Source of the DNA: SHZL01 sp963708905
GTDB taxonomy: Bacteria; Pseudomonadota; Gammaproteobacteria; Xanthomonadales; SZUA-36
Assembly: GCA_963708905.1 (NCBI GenBank)
Contig: CAVPUV010000014.1
Location: 1 to 64,000 of the forward strand
DNA: 64,000 nucleotides
Direction: 5' to 3'
Shown here: positions 33,691 through 42,315 of the stretch, piece after piece
How positions within the stretch are numbered: the first letter of the stretch is position 1
How the letters are laid out: each line of letters begins with the position of its first letter
Position numbers and translations under genes: made by a program
The notes under the pieces: model-generated
What the model saw: only the letters and a program-made list of their open reading frames with translations
Database searches by the model: none
What the model was told of the DNA's origin: nothing

Positions 33691-34256
33691 GGCGGTGGGC
33701 CTTGCCAGCGCTTGACCGTGCCGGTGTCCAGACCAAACAAATCCAGAATACGGCCTACTGAATGATTGACGATATCATCCACTGACTCAGGTTTGTTATA
33801 AAACGCCGGCATGGGTGGCGCTATGACAGCGCCTAATTGAGAGGCCTCATACAGCAGCTTGCAATGCCCGGTGTGTAATGGGGATTCCCGCGGCATCAAC
33901 ACCAGCAAGCGGCGTTCCTTCAGCACCACGTCCGCTGCCCGGACCAGTAAATTGTCGGCGTGGGAATGAGTGATACCTGATAGCGTTTTCATTGAGCATG
34001 GGGCGATGACCATTCCAGCGGTTTTAAAGGAGCCTGATGAGACGCTGGCCCCCAGGTTGCTGTTGGAATAGACAACATCAGCCAGTTCTTTGACTTCTTC
34101 CAGGCTGAAATTTGTTTCATATGCGATGGTCAGGCTCGCTCCCTTGGAGATGATCAAGTGGGTTTCCGCCTGCCTCGTGCTACGCAGTGCCTCAAGCAGG
34201 CGAATCCCGTATATCGCACCGCTTGCCCCTGATATTCCCACAATAATTCTCAGCAT
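33687..34256 (-). CDS. ubiX: UbiX-family flavin prenyltransferase
   Basis: About 189 residues from ATG at 34256, which has GGGAG eight bases upstream; the longer frame to 34286 is less likely. Seen: IIVGISGASGAIYGIRLLEA (FMN-binding N-terminus), the SGSFKTAGMVIAPCSMKTLS block, DVVLKERRLLVLMPRESPLH, and MPAFYNKP near the C-terminus. UbiX prenylates FMN to make the cofactor of UbiD decarboxylases. No ubiD is visible in the window. Confidence 0.9.
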   Translation of the reverse strand: MLRIIVGISGASGAIYGIRLLEALRSTRQAETHLIISKGASLTIAYETNFSLEEVKELADVVYSNSNLGASVSSGSFKTAGMVIAPCSMKTLSGITHSHADNLLVRAADVVLKERRLLVLMPRESPLHTGHCKLLYEASQLGAVIAPPMPAFYNKPESVDDIVNHSVGRILDLFGLDTGTVKRWQGPPP

Positions 34257-34335
34257 CGCTCTTACTCCCAGGTTTGGCATTTGCAATCCATTCTATTATC
34301 AATCACTGATCCAGTTTTCGGAAATTGCTGGAGGT

Positions 34336-34830
34336 TCAGGCGTAATCCGCCAGGTACTTGGGCAGCATGGCGCGCCAGGTGATCCAGTCGTGGTGCCACT
34401 CGGGACCCCAGACATCAACACGGTTGGGAATGCTCCTGGCGCCCAGCACCGAGGCCATGCGCCAGGATTCGCCGATGGATGCGCCCGTGGCGATGATTTC
34501 GATGCCGGGGCTGCTGCAGTCCTGACGGATGGCAGGGACGATTTCGGAATAAATCATGGCATCGAACCTGTTCTGCAGATGCGCGCAGAATTCCGCCGAA
34601 TGCTGGCGGGAGATCCAGGCCTTGCCGGCAATCGAATCGGTGGAATACACCTTGATGCGCCCACTTTCAATCAAGGGCATCATGGCGCCGATCAGGTGAA
34701 ACCGCTCCACTTCCTCGGCATCGCCGCCGGCGGTGGGAAAAAGCAGCACCGGGGTGCCGAAGTGGCCCCAGCGGACCAGCTGGATCTCCTGTTCGACACG
34801 CGCCGAGTGCCAGCGGAACAGGTCTTTCAC
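34336..34830 (-). CDS. Esterase-like alpha/beta-hydrolase with large internal deletion
   Basis: About 164 residues from GTG at 34830, which overlaps the TGA of the upstream ATP-grasp gene as GTGA. Family members run to about 230 residues. The N-terminal half is normal (VRWGHFGTPVLLFPTAGGDA) up to the nucleophile elbow ATGASIG. There it jumps directly to a C-terminal segment ending in PEWHHDWITWRAMLP, which normally carries the catalytic His. The missing 60 or so residues include the region that holds the catalytic Asp. The deletion is in frame, so this may be a natural truncation or a non-catalytic remnant. Coupled to the ATP-grasp gene. Confidence 0.65.
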   Translation of the reverse strand: MKDLFRWHSARVEQEIQLVRWGHFGTPVLLFPTAGGDAEEVERFHLIGAMMPLIESGRIKVYSTDSIAGKAWISRQHSAEFCAHLQNRFDAMIYSEIVPAIRQDCSSPGIEIIATGASIGESWRMASVLGARSIPNRVDVWGPEWHHDWITWRAMLPKYLADYA

Positions 34831-36068
34831 GAACCCGGCCCTTCCAGCCTCCGCCACTGCTGCACGCGGCCCCAGAACAGTTCGGTAAAGGTTTCGACTT
34901 CGCCGGCCGGGAACAGCGCAGTGACTTTTTGCCGGATGGCGTCGCGCGCGGTAGCGGTGGCGAAAAACCGGTTTGCCGCCTGGTCCAGTTGCGCCAGGTG
35001 GGTGGCACAGAAGCTTTCGAAGGCATCTACATCAAAATGGCGCCTTGCCAGTTCGACGTAGCCCGCCAGTTTTTCCCCGAAGGAAATATCCTGGCCGGCG
35101 ATGGCGAAGTACGCATGCCAGTCGAGGTTGGTTTTCATGCGCCGCCGGGTAACCGCGCAGAAGATCGACCAACGCAGGTTGGCCTTGATCAACCAGGGAA
35201 AATGGTAGTGCAGTGAGGTCACCTGTGAATCCGGGCAGGCGTTGGCGAAATCGATGGGATGCCAAATTCCGTCCTGGCGCAGCGCCTCGCAGGAGTTGAA
35301 GTCCCAGCCAAAAAAAGCATTGATGACCAGGGTCATGTCGGCCAGCTGCCGGGCCTGGCCCGGCGGCAGGAAATTCTGTTCCATGCGGTAGCGATCGTGC
35401 AACGGCGCGCCCGGGTCGTAATTGACCAGGCGGAACTGCGGCCCGAGGCCGATACAGCGCACGAAGGCATCATTGGGCAGCACGCCCTTTTGCAGGTTCA
35501 TGACGCGGGTTCCGCTGAGCTCATAAGCCGCCAGCAACTCCTGGCGGTCATGGATGGCGGTTACGCCGACCCAGGCGCCGCCGTCGTAAGGTTTCATATA
35601 CAGCGGATAACCGATGCGGTCGCCGATGGCCCCCAGGTCAAACAACCTGGCGTAGCGCGACAAGGTGGGTTGCAGGTCGGCCGAGTTCTCATATTCCTTG
35701 GGCGGAATCATCCACGTGTCGGGTACCGGGAAACCCAGGCGCATCATGGCTGCATACGTGGTCTGCTTTTCCATCGATTGCAGCGACCAGGGATTATTGA
35801 ACACGTACAGGTCATTGACCAGTACGGCTTTCTTGATCCACTCGCGCGAGGTGTGATACCAGTGCGTCAGCCGGTCGATGACGACATCGTAGGAGCAAGC
35901 CTGGCGCAAATCGAAGGGCTCGATATGGACGCGTTCCGATTCGATGCTGATGGTATTGCCGCCTATGGACAGGCGCAGATCGAGTTGCTTGAGCAGGGCC
36001 TCGTAGCAAATGGGCCAGCAGATGTCGGCACCCAACGAAAGACCGATTCTGCGCGTGCTGTGTGCCAC
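34827..36068 (-). CDS. ATP-grasp domain protein
   Basis: 413 residues. An N-terminal domain (SLGADICWPICYEALLKQL, later YDVVIDRLTHWYH) is followed by an ATP-grasp fold: MEKQTTYAAMMRLGFPVPDT, YPLYMKPYDGGAWVGV (glycine-rich loop with Lys), and WDFNSCEALRQDGIWHPIDF with acidic and Asn residues suited to metal binding. An alpha-helical tail completes it. It resembles RimK/D-Ala-ligase-type carboxylate-amine ligases, substrate unknown. First gene of the run that includes the truncated esterase; divergent from the MBL hydrolase gene at 36177. Confidence 0.75.
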   Translation of the reverse strand: MAHSTRRIGLSLGADICWPICYEALLKQLDLRLSIGGNTISIESERVHIEPFDLRQACSYDVVIDRLTHWYHTSREWIKKAVLVNDLYVFNNPWSLQSMEKQTTYAAMMRLGFPVPDTWMIPPKEYENSADLQPTLSRYARLFDLGAIGDRIGYPLYMKPYDGGAWVGVTAIHDRQELLAAYELSGTRVMNLQKGVLPNDAFVRCIGLGPQFRLVNYDPGAPLHDRYRMEQNFLPPGQARQLADMTLVINAFFGWDFNSCEALRQDGIWHPIDFANACPDSQVTSLHYHFPWLIKANLRWSIFCAVTRRRMKTNLDWHAYFAIAGQDISFGEKLAGYVELARRHFDVDAFESFCATHLAQLDQAANRFFATATARDAIRQKVTALFPAGEVETFTELFWGRVQQWRRLEGPGS

Positions 36069-36176
36069 TGGCTTGTCCTGGGCTGTGTGGGACTGCCAAT
36101 GATACGTATTTCTTATAAAAAATACCCGTGCCGGGCCAATGTATCATCTGCAAGGGAGTTTGGTAATGTAACCACT

Positions 36177-37157
36177 ATGACCGCCACACTAAAGCGCCTG
36201 TTACATATCGACGCAATCAAGGTCCTGGCCCTGTTGCCGGTACTATTGCTCGCCCCTTGGGCGGCATCTGCCGCAGACCTGGCCACTTTCTGTGAACGCC
36301 TGCCGCGACCAGCCTATGCCGCGCTTGCCAAGCATGCGGCCAGCAACGACTGGTTTGAGGTCTACGAGGTGGAATCCGGCATATTCGCCATCTACGAGCC
36401 TTTTCAGTGGCAGGAGGTTATTTCCTACCTGATCATCGGCACCGGCTCAGCCCTGCTTTTCGACACCGGCAACGGCATGGGTAACATCAAGGCTGTCGTT
36501 GATCAGCTGACCGACAAGCCAGTCACGGTGCTCAACTCCCACACCCACTTTGATCACATTGGCGGTAATTACCAGTTTGACAGGATTCTGTCGGTCTCGA
36601 CGGCCTTTTCCATCGCCAACAGTCACGGCCTGGCCAATGACACGGTGACTGTGGAGGCCTCACCGCAGGCGCTGTGCAAGGGCTTGCCCGCGGGCGTCAC
36701 CCAGGCCGGTCACCGCATCAGACCCTTCACCATTACCGCCACGGTCAGGGAAGGCGATATCATCGACCTGGGCAACCGTAAACTGGAAATTCTGCAGGTC
36801 CCCGGTCATACCGACGATGCCATTGCCCTGCTGGACCGGGAGGCCGGATTGCTGTGGTCCGGTGACACGTTCTACGAGGGGCCCATCTGGTTGTACGCCC
36901 CTGAAACCGACCTTGCCGCCTACCGGCAATCTATCGCCCGTCTGGCGGCGCTCGCCCCGCAGCTGAAAGCCGTGTTGCCCGCCCATAACACGCCGAAAGC
37001 CGCTCCCGCCCTGCTGCTGGCAGCACAGAAGGCGTTCGATGTAGTGCTGCAAGGCAAAGCCACCCCGCTGCCAACCTGGGAAGGCGTCGTGACCTTCGAG
37101 TTCGAGGGTTTCGGGTTTCTCATGCGGGCAGACTACACCACGATTCCGCAGCATTAG
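36177..37157 (+). CDS. Secreted MBL-fold metallo-hydrolase
   Basis: 326 residues from ATG at 36177. The frame is open far upstream, but that part overlaps the ATP-grasp gene and looks like shadow. Signal peptide: VLALLPVLLLAPWAASAAD. The zinc site is HTHFDH (about 122-127), with GHTDDAIALLD, LWSGDTFYEGP and LPAHNTP supplying the other ligands. Relatives include subclass B3-like hydrolases and quorum-quenching lactonases; the substrate is unknown and I would not call it a beta-lactamase. It stands alone between the ATP-grasp gene and the HicBA pair. Confidence 0.85.
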   Translation: MTATLKRLLHIDAIKVLALLPVLLLAPWAASAADLATFCERLPRPAYAALAKHAASNDWFEVYEVESGIFAIYEPFQWQEVISYLIIGTGSALLFDTGNGMGNIKAVVDQLTDKPVTVLNSHTHFDHIGGNYQFDRILSVSTAFSIANSHGLANDTVTVEASPQALCKGLPAGVTQAGHRIRPFTITATVREGDIIDLGNRKLEILQVPGHTDDAIALLDREAGLLWSGDTFYEGPIWLYAPETDLAAYRQSIARLAALAPQLKAVLPAHNTPKAAPALLLAAQKAFDVVLQGKATPLPTWEGVVTFEFEGFGFLMRADYTTIPQH

Positions 37158-37246
37158 ACTCCTCGGCTCCTCGCCGGCATCAACGATTGCTTATCACAGA
37201 GCATGGATTGATAATCACATTTTCCTTGCAGTTTTGGAGCCTGGTG

Positions 37247-37456
37247 ATGAAAATCTACTCAGCGGTAATTCAACGATGCCCACAAACTGGCCTGTTCGTC
37301 GGTTTTGTTCCCGGTTTCCCCGGCGCCCACTCCCAGGGGGAAACACTGGATGAAGTCAACCGCAATTTGCACGATGTTATTACCATGCTTCTGGAAGACG
37401 GCGAACCCAAGCTTGAGTCCGAGTTTGTTGGGGTCCAAAACGTAGCCATTGCTTGA
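37247..37456 (+). CDS. hicB: HicB-family antitoxin
   Basis: 69 residues from ATG at 37247, with GGAG a few bases upstream; the longer frame from 37187 is unlikely. It has the partial RNase-H-like HicB fold (YSAVIQRCPQTGLFVGFVPG, FPGAHSQGETLDEVNRNLHD, VITMLLED). There is no HTH extension, so DNA binding would have to come from elsewhere. It precedes hicA by three bases; antitoxin-first order is a common HicBA arrangement. Confidence 0.85.
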   Translation: MKIYSAVIQRCPQTGLFVGFVPGFPGAHSQGETLDEVNRNLHDVITMLLEDGEPKLESEFVGVQNVAIA

Positions 37457-37459
37457 ATT

Positions 37460-37684
37460 ATGGGCAACATTCCCGTCCTCAAGCCCCATGAAGTCATCGC
37501 CATCCTGATCAAACTCGGTTTCACCGAAGTCCGCCAACGCGGATCGCACAAACAATTCCGCGATAGCGCAGGCCGTTGCACAACGGTTCCATTTCATCAA
37601 GGTCGGGATCTCTCCCCAATCCTGCTCCGTCAAATAGCCAAAGATATCGGGCTCGCGCTTGATGAGTTGCTAAAGCATAGATAG
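37460..37684 (+). CDS. hicA: HicA-family mRNA interferase toxin
   Basis: 74 residues with the double-stranded RNA-binding-like HicA fold: KPHEVIAILIKLGFTEVRQR, the catalytic His in GSHKQFRDS, VPFHQGRDLSPILLRQIAKD at the end. It cleaves mRNA when not bound by HicB. The gene appears intact. Directly after its stop, 37685-37851 has no gene that I recognise. Confidence 0.87.
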   Translation: MGNIPVLKPHEVIAILIKLGFTEVRQRGSHKQFRDSAGRCTTVPFHQGRDLSPILLRQIAKDIGLALDELLKHR

Positions 37685-37851
37685 CAACCGGCAATGACAA
37701 TCTCCATTGGTTTCTCGGTGTCCTCGATCTTGAGCAACCGCTCCACCATCGTGTCTTCCTCAGCGCCGGTCTCATGTGGAATCCACCTGCAAGATTTTGT
37801 CCCTTGAACGCCCGTCGAAGAACTTTTCCGATTGGATCTGTGCCCCGTACT

Positions 37852-38988
37852 TTACTCATAAACCATCCACAGCGGTCCAGGGAACAACCAGCTCAGACCC
37901 TGCCGCAGCCGGTCGCGCCAGTTTTCCCAGTTGTGGGCGTCACGGGCTTCCTCGAAATTGACCTGCATGCCCTGAGCCTGCAGCAGGGGAACCAGGGAAC
38001 GGTTTTCGTAAATCAGCGATTCATAGATGCCGCAACTCATGTAGATCTTTTCCGCCAGCGCAAAAGGATTGCCGCGGAATTCATTGACGAAGCGCACCAC
38101 CGGGTCGAACACCGGGCCTTTCTGGTGATGGCCCAGGTCGCTGAAGGCGAAGGAACCGGATTGCAACAGCAATTGGCCGAACAGGTGTGGATAGCGGCTG
38201 GCGGCGTGCAGGGCGGCGACGCCTCCCAGGCTGGCGCCCGCCAGGCCGCGCGCGGCGCCGTCGTCAAGCAGGGGAAATTTTGCCGCTACTGCCGGCAACA
38301 GTTCTGCGCCGAGAAAACGGGCGTGCCGCTCATCGCCGGTATACTCGGTCAGGCGTTCGGGAGACTGGGTCAGGGCGACGATCATGGCGGGAATTTCCTG
38401 GCGGTGAATCAGGTTGTCCAGCACGGTCTGCAGGTCAGCGTAATGCAGGTAATCCAGCCCATCGTGCACCACCAGCAAGGGATAAGTGCGGCTACGGCGG
38501 AACCTGGCAGGCAGGTAAACATGCAATTCGCGCTGCTGCTGGAATGCCTGGCTGTGCACGTCCAGCGTGGTCAAAATACCTTGACAGGCTTCGCTGTCGG
38601 GCAAGGTCCAGCCGGGGCGTTCGTAGCCAAAACCCTGGCACACGGAATTGGCGCCAAAAGGATCATGTGCCAGTACCCCGTTCAGTTGGTCCACCACGAG
38701 ATGGTGCTGTCCATCCCTGACTACTTCGAACTTGTATTCGAAGCGTGAGTTGTCGGGCAACTCCATGGTCAGGGCCCACAGATCGCTGCCCTCGAGTGAC
38801 TGCAGCGCTTGTGCGGTACTCAAGCCCGAAATCCAGCGCCGCAACAGGACTTCGTCCGCCACGCCGCGATAAACAAAAGTGACGTTGCCCGGCTGCACCA
38901 GTGGAAACGCGTTTTGCTCAATGAAGCTGTCCACTTCCGCAGCGGTGGGGACATCATGCCGGTACAGGGCCTCGATCAGTGGGTTCAT
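37852..38988 (-). CDS. Enterochelin-esterase-like alpha/beta hydrolase
   Basis: 378 residues. An N-terminal immunoglobulin-like domain (VTFVYRGVADEVLLRRW, LWALTMELPDNSRFEYKFEV) is followed by an esterase D/Fes-type hydrolase: YPLLVVHDGLDYLHYADLQT, nucleophile Ser in AGASLGGVAALHAASRYP, and a late His in ARDAHNWENWRDRL. Cytoplasmic (no signal peptide). Its start overlaps the S51-like gene by four bases (ATGA), so they are a coupled pair. This intact enzyme resembles the deleted esterase at 34336 in fold class but not in close sequence. Confidence 0.82.
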   Translation of the reverse strand: MNPLIEALYRHDVPTAAEVDSFIEQNAFPLVQPGNVTFVYRGVADEVLLRRWISGLSTAQALQSLEGSDLWALTMELPDNSRFEYKFEVVRDGQHHLVVDQLNGVLAHDPFGANSVCQGFGYERPGWTLPDSEACQGILTTLDVHSQAFQQQRELHVYLPARFRRSRTYPLLVVHDGLDYLHYADLQTVLDNLIHRQEIPAMIVALTQSPERLTEYTGDERHARFLGAELLPAVAAKFPLLDDGAARGLAGASLGGVAALHAASRYPHLFGQLLLQSGSFAFSDLGHHQKGPVFDPVVRFVNEFRGNPFALAEKIYMSCGIYESLIYENRSLVPLLQAQGMQVNFEEARDAHNWENWRDRLRQGLSWLFPGPLWMVYE

Positions 38989-39923
38989 CGCAGGCTCAGT
39001 TCTTTTTTTCGTCCGCTTCTGGTCATCACGCAGGATTTTTGCGCGCTCTCGATACGCCCGTTTTCCAGCAAGATCATGGAGCCATTATCCAGAGTGCAGC
39101 AAAGGGCGGGTGCAAAGCGGCGGCTGAACAAGGCCATGCGGCTGCGGCTTGACCCGTCGAGCCGGGACTTCGCGTGCGGCAGGGGAATGAGGCCGTGGAC
39201 GATCCCCAGACCGGCATCCAGCACTTCCGCATCACGCCTGCCCTGGGGCGCATCATCGTGAAACAGCACGATGCGCTCGGCCAGCACCATGGCGCCGGCC
39301 GACCACGCGATCAGGGTTTTTTGCGCCAGCAATTCACCCAGCCGGAACAGGCGGATGCGGTTGAGCAATACGGCCACGTGGCCACCCGCAATCAGCACCA
39401 GACCCGCGGCGGCCACCCGTTGCTGCACGGCATCGCGGTGAGTGGTGGCGACAGGAAGTTGCAAGGCCGCCCGGCGTTGATCGAATTCACGATGTATGGC
39501 GGCGATGCGCCGCACATGGTGGCGATCCAGAGCGCGCACCTGGGAAATGGCAGCGCGCTGTTCCAGCCGTAACAGCGCGGGCTGACCCGAGGCGCGCAGC
39601 AATGTGCGCGCGGCGGCCAGGGTCGGGTTCAGGCGCAGGCGATACAGGCGTTGTAACTCCTGCAGCTTGTCCTGGCGCTCACGATGAAGGGCCTGGAATT
39701 GTGGTTCGCGGGCGAATATGTCTTCCGCCCGGTGGTAGATACCCAAATCTTCCAACGGGCTTCCAATTTCGGCTTGCAGTTCATCGATTTCCCCCTCCGC
39801 ATCCCGCCAGCCGGCGGTAATGGTCACGATCGGACCATCGACCCCCATAGTCCCGATGGCCTCACCGAGATGGGATTGCGGCGTCTGCGGCCCCAGCATG
39901 ATCTGTATGCTCATAGCGTCCAT
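38985..39923 (-). CDS. S51/cyanophycinase-like type 1 glutamine amidotransferase-fold protein
   Basis: 312 residues. The nucleophile serine is in LIAWSAGAMVLAERIVLFHD, the GxSAGA-type elbow of peptidase family S51 (PepE, cyanophycinase). AGGHVAVLLNRI precedes it and a possible catalytic His is in IPLPHAKSRLD. The N-terminal half (VTITAGWRDAEGEIDELQAE) is longer than in PepE and includes a helical insertion (ALHRERQDKLQELQRLYRLR). S51 enzymes hydrolyse Asp-containing peptides or beta-Asp-Arg polymers; specificity here is unknown. Start at ATG 39923 or 39914. Divergent from terC. Confidence 0.78.
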   Translation of the reverse strand: MDAMSIQIMLGPQTPQSHLGEAIGTMGVDGPIVTITAGWRDAEGEIDELQAEIGSPLEDLGIYHRAEDIFAREPQFQALHRERQDKLQELQRLYRLRLNPTLAAARTLLRASGQPALLRLEQRAAISQVRALDRHHVRRIAAIHREFDQRRAALQLPVATTHRDAVQQRVAAAGLVLIAGGHVAVLLNRIRLFRLGELLAQKTLIAWSAGAMVLAERIVLFHDDAPQGRRDAEVLDAGLGIVHGLIPLPHAKSRLDGSSRSRMALFSRRFAPALCCTLDNGSMILLENGRIESAQKSCVMTRSGRKKELSLR

Positions 39924-40035
39924 AGCAGACCATTACCGCGGCCCGATCGCAAACATTTTTCACTGTGCGCCTTCTGGTGGCCGGCCTGAAATGATGATAG
40001 GGTCTGCTTTCCGCTTGCCGGTTCCGGAAACATAA

Positions 40036-41007
40036 ATGGCTTTACACATCTGGGTTATTTTCCTGCTTTTTATATTTCTGATTATCGCGTTTGACCTCGG
40101 CGTCTTTCATCGCGAGATCAAGACTCCGACCGTGCGCGACGCCTTGATCTGGACATCGGTGTGGGTTGCTCTGTCACTGGCCTTCAACGTGGTCGTTTAC
40201 CTGCTCTATGAGAATAACTACTCATGGGCCGGTCTGGCCACCGCGCGCCTCACCGGAGCCGAGGCGGCATCGCAGTTCCTGCTCGGTTACGTGCTCGAAT
40301 ATTCCCTGTCGGTAGACAATATTTTCGTCATCGCCATGGTGTTCTCGTATTTCCACGTGCCGCGGGAGTTGCAGCACCGGGTACTGTTCTGGGGCATTCT
40401 CGGCGCCGTCATTCTGCGCGGCATCATGATCGGGTTCGGCGTGGCCCTGATCAACAGCTTCGACTGGATGGTCTACGCCTTTGGCGTATTATTGATTTAT
40501 ACCGCGGTGAGGATGATGTTGTTGCGGCAGGATACCGTGGAACCCGGCGGCAATACACTGATCAGAATCGCCCATCGCTGGCTGCCCTTTACCGATCGCT
40601 TTCACGATCGTCATTTCTTCGTCAAGATCGATGGGAAGCTGGTGGCCACGCCCTTATTCCTTACTTTGTTGATGGTGGAGAGCAGCGATGTCATGTTCGC
40701 GGTGGATTCCATCCCGGCTATTTTCGCGGTGACGCGTGATCCATTTATCGTCTTTACCTCGAATATTTTTGCCATCCTGGGCCTGCGTTCGCTGTATTTC
40801 GTCCTCGCCGGCTACATGGAACGATTCCGCTATCTGAAACAGTCGCTGGTTTTCGTGCTCGCCTACGTGGGGGTGAAAATGCTCATCAGCAACCATTATC
40901 ATATTCCTGCCGGGGTATCGCTGGGCATCATTCTCGGTTTCCTGCTGGTCGGCGTCATCGCTTCGATAGTGGGTTCCGGCAAGTCCCCGGAGCCACCAGA
41001 AACGTGA
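40036..41007 (+). CDS. TerC/Alx-family integral membrane protein
   Basis: 323 residues with about nine membrane helices. Family motifs: FLLGYVLEYSLSVDNIFVIA near 95-115 and LLMVESSDVMFAVDSIPAIF near 215-235, each with acidic residues within the membrane that are thought to bind metal. Alx/MntP-like TerC proteins export manganese or help load metal into exported proteins. I saw no clear yybP-ykoY riboswitch in the 112-base leader. It is followed after four bases by an aminotransferase gene. Confidence 0.9.
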   Translation: MALHIWVIFLLFIFLIIAFDLGVFHREIKTPTVRDALIWTSVWVALSLAFNVVVYLLYENNYSWAGLATARLTGAEAASQFLLGYVLEYSLSVDNIFVIAMVFSYFHVPRELQHRVLFWGILGAVILRGIMIGFGVALINSFDWMVYAFGVLLIYTAVRMMLLRQDTVEPGGNTLIRIAHRWLPFTDRFHDRHFFVKIDGKLVATPLFLTLLMVESSDVMFAVDSIPAIFAVTRDPFIVFTSNIFAILGLRSLYFVLAGYMERFRYLKQSLVFVLAYVGVKMLISNHYHIPAGVSLGIILGFLLVGVIASIVGSGKSPEPPET

Positions 41008-41011
41008 GGCT

Positions 41012-42289
41012 ATGAATAATTCACAGTGGCAGCAACGCAAGAACCAGGTGTTTGCCCGCGGCATGGGAAACCTGCTGCCGGTGTTCGTGCAGCGCGCGCG
41101 CAATGCGGAAGTGTGGGATCTTGAAGGCAAGCGCTACATCGATTTTGCCAGCGGTATTGCGGTGGTCAATACCGGTCACAGCCATCCGCATATCGTTCAG
41201 GCCGTGCGCGCGCAACTGGAAGCCTTCAGCCATAGCTGCCTGATGGTCGCGCCCTATACCAACGCGGTTGAGTTGGCGGAACGCCTGCTTGCTGCCGCGC
41301 CTTTTGCAGCGGGCAGGGCGGTTTTCCTGTCGACCGGCGCCGAGGCGGTTGAGAACGCGGTAAAGATCGCCCGCGCTCACACCGGCAGGCCGGGCGTGAT
41401 TGCATTTTCCGGCGGATTTCACGGCCGCACCAATTTGTGCATGGGGCTGACCGGCAAGGTGGTTCCGTACAAACAGGGTTTCGGGCCGTTTACCCCGGAG
41501 ATTTATCATGCGCCGTTTCCGGCGGAGTACCTGGGCGTTAGTGCGGAAGATTCCCTGCAGGCGCTGGAACAGCTGTTCCGGAACGACATCGAGCCTGCTC
41601 GTGTCGCCGCCATCATCATTGAACCGATACAGGGCGAAGGCGGATTTTACCCGGCGCCGGATGGCTTCCTGGCTCGTTTGCGGGAAGTGTGTGACCGCCA
41701 CGGCATGGTGTTTATCTGTGACGAAATCCAGACCGGCTTCGGCCGCAGCGGCCGCATGTTCGCTTGTGAATACGAGGGCGTGGCGCCGGATATCATCACC
41801 CTGGCCAAAGGCCTGGCCGGCGGCTTTCCCATCGCTGCCGTGATCGGCAAACACGAGATCATGGACGCAGCGGAACCCGGCGGCCTGGGCGGTACTTATG
41901 CCGGCTCGCCGCTGGGCTGCGCGGCCGCTCTGGCGGTACTTGATGTGATGGAAAAAGAACAACTGTGCCAGCGCTCGGTCGAAGTCGGCCGGCGGCTGGC
42001 GGACGGTTTGCGCGGTTTGCAGTCGCAATACCCCGACCGGATCGGCGATGTGCGCGGTAAAGGCGCCATGATGGCGATGGAACTGATCCAGTATGGGGAC
42101 GCCAGGCAGCCGGATGCCGAGCTGACCAGGGCGCTGATTGCCGCGGCTGGTAGAAACGGCTTGCTGCTGCTTTCCTGCGGCGTGCGTGGCAACGTGATTC
42201 GCATTCTGGCGCCACTGACGATTCCGTTCGATCACCTGGATGAAGGTCTGGCTATCCTGGGCGCAAGCTTCGCCGCCTGCGTCAAGTAA
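41012..42289 (+). CDS. gabT: 4-aminobutyrate-type class III aminotransferase
   Basis: 425 residues. Class III PLP fold: GIAVVNTGHSHPHIVQA, FLSTGAEAVENAVKIARAHT, FSGGFHGRTNLCMGLTGKV, the cofactor Asp in FICDEIQTGFGRSG, and the PLP lysine in TLAKGLAGGFPIAAV. The length and GQGFHGRT-like blocks fit GabT/PuuE (4-aminobutyrate or 5-aminovalerate with 2-oxoglutarate). With the decarboxylase at 6326 a putrescine or cadaverine route to GABA or aminovalerate is conceivable, but the genes are 35 kb apart. Start ATG 41012. Confidence 0.87.
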   Translation: MNNSQWQQRKNQVFARGMGNLLPVFVQRARNAEVWDLEGKRYIDFASGIAVVNTGHSHPHIVQAVRAQLEAFSHSCLMVAPYTNAVELAERLLAAAPFAAGRAVFLSTGAEAVENAVKIARAHTGRPGVIAFSGGFHGRTNLCMGLTGKVVPYKQGFGPFTPEIYHAPFPAEYLGVSAEDSLQALEQLFRNDIEPARVAAIIIEPIQGEGGFYPAPDGFLARLREVCDRHGMVFICDEIQTGFGRSGRMFACEYEGVAPDIITLAKGLAGGFPIAAVIGKHEIMDAAEPGGLGGTYAGSPLGCAAALAVLDVMEKEQLCQRSVEVGRRLADGLRGLQSQYPDRIGDVRGKGAMMAMELIQYGDARQPDAELTRALIAAAGRNGLLLLSCGVRGNVIRILAPLTIPFDHLDEGLAILGASFAACVK

Positions 42290-42315
42290 TTGACCGCCAT
42301 TCGTCTCAGGCATCC

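Noticed and set aside
35259..36176. Long N-terminal extension of the MBL-fold hydrolase frame
   Set aside because: It lies antiparallel to the ATP-grasp gene, has shadow-like composition, and the signal peptide begins at ATG 36177.
36177..37157. Beta-lactamase annotation for the MBL-fold protein
   Set aside because: It has the generic zinc site, but nothing specific to lactam hydrolysis; many MBL families share these motifs.
37685..37851. Minus-strand fragment reading ETGAEEDTMVERLLKIEDTE
   Set aside because: Protein-like composition but too short, with no start or recognisable family; could be a decayed gene.
39924..40035. Possible yybP-ykoY manganese riboswitch before terC
   Set aside because: The conserved core elements of that riboswitch are not visible in this 112-base leader.
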